Assembly (NCBI GenBank): GCA_030615765.1
Contig: JAUWYP010000005.1
Coordinates: forward strand, 33,723 to 97,722
From: Dehalococcoidia bacterium
Lineage (GTDB): Bacteria > Chloroflexota > Dehalococcoidia > SM23-28-2
Direction of reading: 5' to 3'
Length of the DNA: 64,000 bases
Part shown: positions 59,171 to 64,000 of the stretch, one piece after another
How positions within the stretch are numbered: the stretch's first letter is position 1
Layout: every line of letters begins with the position of its first letter
The notes under the pieces: generated by a model
What the model was told of the DNA's origin: nothing
What the model saw: only the letters and a program-made list of their open reading frames with translations
Databases searched by the model: none
Program-made: the position numbers and the translations under genes

Positions 59171-59232
59171 AAAGAGGCCTCCTTTGGCTGTCCGGGCGGC
59201 TATTCCACTTGTACGTGATCGCGAGAGTCCTA

Positions 59233-59260
59233 AGGATACACGATCTTGGTGTTGTGTCAA
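59233..59260 (-). promoter_or_regulatory. Sigma-70 promoter of the second sigma gene
   Basis: On the minus strand a perfect TTGACA (59255-59260) and TATCCT (59233-59238) with a 16-base spacer, about 60 bases before the ATG at 59170. Confidence 0.65.
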
Positions 59261-59334
59261 GTTGTGATACTACATCCGTCTCTTGGCAGAAAGAGATAGG
59301 TACTGAAGGCTGGCCCAGACGAGTCATCACTTCA

Positions 59335-59372
59335 ACCGTCCAGATACGGATGACATCTTGGCACCCCACAGG
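59335..59372 (+). repeat. Bipartite dispersed repeat, copy 2
   Basis: ACCGTCCAGATACGGATGA (59335-59353), six different bases, then GGCACCCCACAGG (59360-59372), identical in both blocks to 41393-41430. Here ACCC-CACA-GGGT and GGC/GCC could pair. It lies just past the stop of the acyl-CoA dehydrogenase gene on the minus strand, as copy 1 lies past the sufBD stop. Confidence 0.75.
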
Positions 59373-59398
59373 GTGGGCCATGCCCCTGAGCCTGTTGT

Positions 59399-60583
59399 TT
59401 ACCCTCGCGGCAAGCCCAGGCCGCGCATGGCGATGATATTGCGCTGGATCTCGCTGCTGCCGCCGCCTATCACCAGGGCGATGGCGTACAGATACGACTT
59501 GTGGAAGCGTCCCATCAGCTGCGCCCACTTGGAATCCCTGTGCAGTTGCCCGTACAGGCCCAGGATCTCGATGCCAGCGTTGGTCACCCGCACATTCATC
59601 TCAGTGTTGTACAGCTTGCACACCGCCGCCTCGATGCTGCCCGGCTCCTTCCGCGCTTGCAGAGACACCACCCGATAGACCATGTACTTGCCCACCTCTA
59701 TCTCGATGGTCATCTCCGCCAGCTTGTGGCGCACCAGCGGGTTATCCAGGAGGCTTCCGCCGTTGACCTTCGTCTCCTTACAGTATTCGACGAGGTCGTC
59801 GAGATAGCGCTTGGCCATGGACACGCCGGCTGCCACCAGGCTGGAGCGCTCGAAGTCGAGGGTCATGGCGGTGATGTACCAGCCCTGGTTCTCCTGACCC
59901 AGGAGGGCGCTCTTGGGGACACGCACGTCCTCGAAGAACACCTGGTTGAAGCTGTGCATGTTGGCCATGTTGATGATGGGCTGGACGGTGATCCCCGGCG
60001 TCTTCATGTCTACCAGGAAGAAGCTGATACCCCTGTGCTTGGGCGCCGCTGAGTCCGTGCGGGCCAGGAGGGCGCACCACTCGGAGCGATGGGCGTTGCT
60101 GGTCCAGGTCTTGTCTCCGTTGATGACGTAGTCGTCGCCGTCTTTCACAGCGCGCGTCTTGAGGGAAGCCAGGTCGGAGCCGGCCTCCGGTTCGGAGAAG
60201 CCCTGGCTCCACACCGTTTCGCCGGCGGTGATGGGCGGCAGATGCTGTTTCTTCTGCTCCTCGGTGCCAAAGAAGAGGATGGCCGGCCCGATGATGCCCA
60301 CGGCCTGTATGATCGACCCGATGGGCGCTCGCTGATAGCCCATCTCCTCGTTGTAGACCAGTTGCAGGGCGGTAGAAGCTTCCATGCCGCCGTACTCCTT
60401 GGGCCAGGCGGGAGCCACCCACCCCTTCTGGGATAGCTTCTTGACGAAGGCACGCCCTAGCTTCCAGTCCTCTTCCTCCTCCTCCAGGAAGACGCCTTCC
60501 CAGTTGGGCGGGACGTTCTCTCTCAGCCAGCCCCGTAGCTCCTGGCGGAAGGCTTCCTCTTCGGGCGTAAAGCGAAAGTCCAT
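59399..60583 (-). CDS. Acyl-CoA dehydrogenase (FadE-like)
   Basis: 394 residues. MDFRFTPEEEAFRQELRGWL, SQGFSEPEAGSDLASLKTRA, YVINGDKTWTSNAHRSEW and VFFEDVRVPKSALLGQENQG are standard. The C-terminal region reads VIGGGSSEIQRNIIAMRGLG, a form common in FadE26/27-like enzymes of steroid or cyclic side-chain oxidation. The usual E-G-T base is replaced by GGGSS, and FERSSL in the helix may supply another acid; activity may need a partner subunit. It precedes (on the minus strand, follows) two CaiB genes, 247 bases apart. Confidence 0.9.
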   Translation of the reverse strand: MDFRFTPEEEAFRQELRGWLRENVPPNWEGVFLEEEEEDWKLGRAFVKKLSQKGWVAPAWPKEYGGMEASTALQLVYNEEMGYQRAPIGSIIQAVGIIGPAILFFGTEEQKKQHLPPITAGETVWSQGFSEPEAGSDLASLKTRAVKDGDDYVINGDKTWTSNAHRSEWCALLARTDSAAPKHRGISFFLVDMKTPGITVQPIINMANMHSFNQVFFEDVRVPKSALLGQENQGWYITAMTLDFERSSLVAAGVSMAKRYLDDLVEYCKETKVNGGSLLDNPLVRHKLAEMTIEIEVGKYMVYRVVSLQARKEPGSIEAAVCKLYNTEMNVRVTNAGIEILGLYGQLHRDSKWAQLMGRFHKSYLYAIALVIGGGSSEIQRNIIAMRGLGLPRG

Positions 60584-60830
60584 AAGCCCTGCTCCTTTGC
60601 GCTCACGCTAGCGGCACTATCCTAACGCTGTGATTATCACCGCGCAAATGGCCTTTGCCACACTACCTCGTACATCCGCTGGCGGCCAGGGATGTCCTTG
60701 AGCTGCTTGCGGCCGTCGGCAAAGGAGGTGGGGAGGGCAGCGGAAGGCGTGAGCGTAGGCGTGTGCGGCGGCGGTGCGGACTCGGCCGGGCGGGCACCGC
60801 AAGAGATGCGGGCGGCATCTTGTGCCGCTT

Positions 60831-62048
60831 CTAGACTATGGCCCCGGCTGCCAGCACCTCCGTGATCTCCTCGTCCGTCATGCCCAGGATCTCGCGCAGG
60901 ACCAACTCGTTGTGCTCGCCCAGCAGCGGCGCTGGGAAACGCGGCCCGCTTTCGTAGCCGCGGATGCGGAACTGGTGCCCAGTGTAGGGGATGTTTCCCA
61001 TTTCCGGGTGGTCCATGTAGCGAAAGAAGCGTCGGTGGGCCAGTTGGGGATCCCGCAGGAGGTCGCTGCTCCGTTGCACGACGCCCACAGGCACGCCCGC
61101 CGATTGGAGAAGATGCATCACTTCTTGAGCCGCCCTCTCGCTGGTCCACTCGCCGAGGTGACCGTCGATCTCGTCCTGGTGGCGGAGACGGCCCTCCGCT
61201 GTTCGGAATCTGTCATCGCCGGCCCAGGCCGGATCGCCCATGGCATGGCGTAAGGCATCCCACTGCTCGTTGGTCTCGACGGCAACGGCGCACCACTGAT
61301 CGTTGCCGCTGCAGGGATAGGCGCCGTGAGGGGCCATCGTCTCGGACCGGTTGCCGGCCCGGGACACCACCCGACCGCTGACGTTGAAGTCGATGATCTG
61401 AGGCGCCAGAAAATGTAAGGCCGTCTCTAACTGGGCAGCGTCGATGTGCTGGCCCTGGCCCGTTCTACGGCGATGGTCCAGGGAGGCCATGATCGTCGCC
61501 GCCAGAAAGCGGGGAGCGATGGTATCGGTGTAGGCGACCCAGGGAGCGTTCGGGGCCCGATCCGGCCAGCCGAGGATCTCATAGAAACCGGCGATCGCGC
61601 CGGCGTGATATCCGAAGCCAGCGAAAGCCGCGGCCGGACCGCTCTGGCCCATGAGGCAGGTGCTGGCCATGATGATGGACGGGTTGAGGGAGCGGGCCGT
61701 CTTGTAGCCGATGCCCAGATCGTCCACCGTGCCGGGGGTGAAGCTCTCGATGTAGACGTCCGCCCAGGCGATGAGGCGACGGGCGACGGCGGCGCCCGTT
61801 GGGTTCTTCAGGTTCAGGGACAGGCTGAGCTTGGACGTGTTGAAGTCACCGAAGAACTGGGAGCGATTGGTGCCGGGCACGCCGTCCTTGAAGGGGCCGG
61901 CGGCGCGGAGGCGGTCCGGCGGGCTCACCGTCTCCACCCGAACGACGGTCGCGCCGTGGTCGGCCAGGTACTTGGCGGTGGTGGGCCCCACCATGATCCA
62001 GGAGAAGTCGGCGACCTTGATCCCATCAAATGGCAGTTGCTCTGACAT
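60831..62048 (-). CDS. CaiB/BaiF-family CoA-transferase, copy B
   Basis: 405 residues. VADFSWIMVGPTTAKYLADH and GATVVRVETVSPPDRLR are the class III CoA-transferase N-terminus. FFGDFNTSKLSLSLNLKNPT holds the segment before the catalytic Asp, and VYIESFTPGTVDDLGIGYK the fold region after it. HNELVLREILGMTDEEI ends the protein. ATG 62048 has GGGGGTGG upstream and follows the stop of copy A by nine bases. The pair may form a heterodimer or handle related acids; the substrate is unknown. Confidence 0.9.
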   Translation of the reverse strand: MSEQLPFDGIKVADFSWIMVGPTTAKYLADHGATVVRVETVSPPDRLRAAGPFKDGVPGTNRSQFFGDFNTSKLSLSLNLKNPTGAAVARRLIAWADVYIESFTPGTVDDLGIGYKTARSLNPSIIMASTCLMGQSGPAAAFAGFGYHAGAIAGFYEILGWPDRAPNAPWVAYTDTIAPRFLAATIMASLDHRRRTGQGQHIDAAQLETALHFLAPQIIDFNVSGRVVSRAGNRSETMAPHGAYPCSGNDQWCAVAVETNEQWDALRHAMGDPAWAGDDRFRTAEGRLRHQDEIDGHLGEWTSERAAQEVMHLLQSAGVPVGVVQRSSDLLRDPQLAHRRFFRYMDHPEMGNIPYTGHQFRIRGYESGPRFPAPLLGEHNELVLREILGMTDEEITEVLAAGAIV

Positions 62049-62057
62049 GGCCACCCC

Positions 62058-63284
62058 CTATGCCGTCCCTGCGCCGCGGGCAGCGGCGATCTCCTGGGCG
62101 GACAGGCCGAGGGTTCTGCCCAGGACCTCCTGGTTGTGCTCGCCCAGCTTGGGCGCCCAGCGGCGAACCGTCATCGGCGTCTCCGTCAGGCGGGCGAAGA
62201 CGCCAGGCACGGGCACCTGCCGTCCGTCCGGCAGCGGCGCCGTCAGCCAGTAGCCGCGCTCCTCGAGCTGACGGAAGCGGGCCACGTCCTCCACGGTGTT
62301 CACGGGCGCTATGGTGACGCCCTCTCGGAGCCCGCGCTCCAGCAGCTCCTGCTTGGTGTGGCCCAGAGCGTAGCGTCGATTCGCTTCTACCACCTCTTCC
62401 AGGCCGTAACGCACCGGCTGTCCTTGGAGCAGGCGAACGTCATACGTTAGCCAGTCCTCGCCCTCGATCCACTCCTCGGCCACTATGCCGTCCTCCACCA
62501 GCCAATACACTGCCTTCGCCAGCGCAGCGCCGTTGACCACCAGCACCACGTAGCCGTCGGCGCACTCGTACACCAGGGGCAGCGTGATGGTGCCGAGCTG
62601 GAGCATGGAACCCGCGCGGTTGAAGTCGGCGCCCTGAATGGCGTGAGCGACCATTGCGTTCATCATGGTCCAGACCATGGCGGTCTGAGCGGAGACGTCG
62701 ACGAACTGGGCCTGGCCAGCCTGCAGCATACGGGCGTGGGCGGTCAGGGCGGCCACCGCTGCCTCCGCCGAGGCCTGAAGCCATACCTGGGGCACCGTGA
62801 TGCGCACCGGTGGCCGGTCGGGGTCGCCCTGAAGGTTCATGGACCCGCCCATGGCCGCCAGTGTCAGGTCGCTGGCGGCGAAGTCGGCGTAGGGTTCGTC
62901 CCGCCCGAAGGCGGTGATGGCGACGTAGACCAGGCGCGGGTTGACCTCACGCAGGGCATCGAAGCCCAGCCCCAGCTCGTCCATCTCGCCGGGTCGTGCC
63001 GATTCGATGAGGAAGTCGGCCTTCTCCACCAGGCGCAGGAGGACGCTGCGACCCGCCTCCGTCGTCAGGTCGAGGGTGATTCCCCGCTTGTTGCGGTTGA
63101 AGGCGAAGAAATGAAGACTGCGCTCCGGTTCCGGAGCGTCCTCCAGGAAGGGCCCCATCCGCCGGCTGGACGAGCCCTGCGGCGGCTCGACCTTGATGAC
63201 GTCGGCACCCAGGTCGCCGAGCACCATCGCCGCCAGCTCGCCGCGGTCGTCCGTGAGATCGAGGACCGTATACGGACTGAGCAT
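62058..63284 (-). CDS. CaiB/BaiF-family CoA-transferase, copy A
   Basis: 408 residues. TVLDLTDDRGELAAMVLGDL, GADVIKVEPPQGSSSRRMGP and FFAFNRNKRGITLDLTTEAG are the family start, and ADFLIESARPGEMDELGLG follows. AMGGSMNLQGDPDRPPVRI is the active-site domain entry. ATG 63284 has AAGGAGGG eight bases upstream; a longer in-frame reading upstream is not supported. It is clearly different from the next CaiB gene, so the two are not a recent duplication. Confidence 0.9.
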   Translation of the reverse strand: MLSPYTVLDLTDDRGELAAMVLGDLGADVIKVEPPQGSSSRRMGPFLEDAPEPERSLHFFAFNRNKRGITLDLTTEAGRSVLLRLVEKADFLIESARPGEMDELGLGFDALREVNPRLVYVAITAFGRDEPYADFAASDLTLAAMGGSMNLQGDPDRPPVRITVPQVWLQASAEAAVAALTAHARMLQAGQAQFVDVSAQTAMVWTMMNAMVAHAIQGADFNRAGSMLQLGTITLPLVYECADGYVVLVVNGAALAKAVYWLVEDGIVAEEWIEGEDWLTYDVRLLQGQPVRYGLEEVVEANRRYALGHTKQELLERGLREGVTIAPVNTVEDVARFRQLEERGYWLTAPLPDGRQVPVPGVFARLTETPMTVRRWAPKLGEHNQEVLGRTLGLSAQEIAAARGAGTA

Positions 63285-63495
63285 CGGCACCCTCCTTCCG
63301 CGGTAGGCTCGATTGGGAACGCCCCCCATGATGCGCAAGGGTGGCGGAGTTGTCAAGGTGGCTGCCGCTGTCTACCACCATCATCCTCACCCACCTGGAG
63401 GCGGAGCCCGATGTCAGCGGCCTGGAAGGTGTGCTGGTCGCTCAGGATTTCGCAACCTTCCGCTTCCCCTAGTAGGAACCCTTCAGAGCAAGAAA

Positions 63496-63516
63496 GGCAG
63501 GAGCATTCCTCCTGCC
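63496..63516 (-). terminator. Intrinsic terminator after the SufU-like gene
   Basis: GGCAGGAG-CATTC-CTCCTGCC, a perfect eight-base stem, 34 bases after the SufU stop. On the minus strand it is followed by TTTCTT. The rest of the gap (63285-63495 and 63517-63550) has no gene. Confidence 0.8.
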
Positions 63517-63550
63517 CTCGCTTCCCTCTCGAGGCGCCACCGCCCGTGAG

Positions 63551-64000
63551 CTAGCCCTGGCCTTTACTGAACTCCTCCAGGGCCTCCTCCAGGGTGTTCC
63601 AGGCCAGGGTGGCGCACTTGACCCGCACCGGGAACTTGCGCACCCCCTGAAGGGCCTCCAGGTCGCCGAGAGCCTCCACGTCCACCTCGTCCGCACTGTA
63701 CATCATGCCCTTGAACATCTCGAACAGGGACTCGACTTCCTCCAGGCTGCGGCCCTTTATGGCCTCGGTCATCATGGAGGCCGAGGCCTGGCTGATGGAG
63801 CAGCCCTTGGCCGCAAAACGCACGTCGAAGACGCGGCCGTCGCGAATGGCCAGATCGATCCTCACCTCGTCGCCGCAGAGGGGATTGTCGCCCTCGCTGG
63901 TGGCGCTGGGCTGGTCGAGGGAGCCGCGATTGCGGGGGCTGCGATAGTGGTCGAGGATGATCTCCCGATAGAGCTCATCCAGCTCGACATCTCTATCAAC
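63551..64000 (-). CDS. sufU: SufU/IscU-type Fe-S scaffold protein, N-terminus cut by window edge
   Basis: 150 codons are in frame to the right edge. The first residues visible are ELDELYREIILDHYRSPRN, the SufU N-terminus, so only a few are missing. NPLCGDEVRIDL, AAKGCSISQASASMMTEAI and RVKCATLAWNTLEEAL carry the three ligand Cys, and the insertion typical of SufU over IscU is present between them. It would receive sulfur from a SufS desulfurase expected upstream, beyond the window. It is a second Fe-S assembly locus besides sufC-sufBD at 41506-43463. Confidence 0.92.
   Translation of the reverse strand, partial: VDRDVELDELYREIILDHYRSPRNRGSLDQPSATSEGDNPLCGDEVRIDLAIRDGRVFDVRFAAKGCSISQASASMMTEAIKGRSLEEVESLFEMFKGMMYSADEVDVEALGDLEALQGVRKFPVRVKCATLAWNTLEEALEEFSKGQG

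Noticed and set aside
1..64000. CRISPR arrays, intact insertion sequences, integrases, rRNA genes
   Set aside because: None was found on reading; only short dispersed repeats were seen.

Overview
The window comes from a high-G+C bacterium and reads most like a member of the Chloroflexota, possibly a soil or subsurface Dehalococcoidia-type genome. That placement is inference. It rests on lipoproteins with Glu/Thr/Pro linkers, an F420-type LLM oxidoreductase and an FrhB-family protein, ferredoxin-dependent indolepyruvate oxidoreductase, many CoA-transferase/acyl-CoA enzymes, a monoderm-style Tad pilus and a minimal SufC-SufBD system. No rRNA, tRNA, CRISPR array or intact transposase was seen.

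Layout. 1-777 is the C-terminal end of a glycyl radical enzyme. 826-2655 is a YwgA-like/HD-phosphohydrolase pair behind a strong promoter with a LexA-like operator. 3062-3955 is an epoxide-hydrolase-like enzyme. 4001-9229 (minus) holds iorA-iorB with an FrhB-like iron-sulfur protein and a branched-chain-type solute-binding lipoprotein. 9321-11961 (minus) holds a kynureninase-like enzyme, a VOC protein and an LLM oxidoreductase. 12192-19197 is a response regulator/histidine kinase pair (kinase frameshifted), divergent from a secreted DUF2680-like protein and a MacAB-type efflux operon. 20176-25025 is an acetone-carboxylase-type operon.

26800-35672 (plus) is a lower-G+C catabolic block: epimerase, SDR, full-length glycyl radical enzyme, two-subunit CoA-transferase, MmgE/PrpD protein and acyl-CoA dehydrogenase. 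It meets tail to tail a minus-strand unit (35654-39088) in which a KamA-like radical SAM aminomutase and a class III aminotransferase are each preceded by a c-di-AMP (ydaO/yuaA-type) riboswitch with its own terminator. This is the most striking regulatory arrangement in the window; a role in making a beta-amino-acid or related osmolyte is a hypothesis.

39463-47803 holds a threonine/serine dehydratase-like enzyme, a DUF2284 protein, a lower-G+C sufC-sufBD pair, a 2,4-dienoyl-CoA-reductase-like flavoprotein and divergent etfA-etfB. 48460-56817 (minus) is a complete-looking Tad pilus operon: two Flp pilins, TadE, a TadE/G-like protein, CpaB, TadZ, TadA, TadB and TadC, ending in a J-domain/RDD membrane protein. 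No prepilin peptidase is in view. Upstream lie two ECF-type sigma factors, a small anti-sigma-like protein and a promoter-driven, strongly folded unidentified RNA (58163-58259). The right end (59399-64000, minus) holds an acyl-CoA dehydrogenase, two CaiB/BaiF CoA-transferases and a truncated SufU-type scaffold.

All calls are by reading motifs and spacing; no database search or folding program was run.
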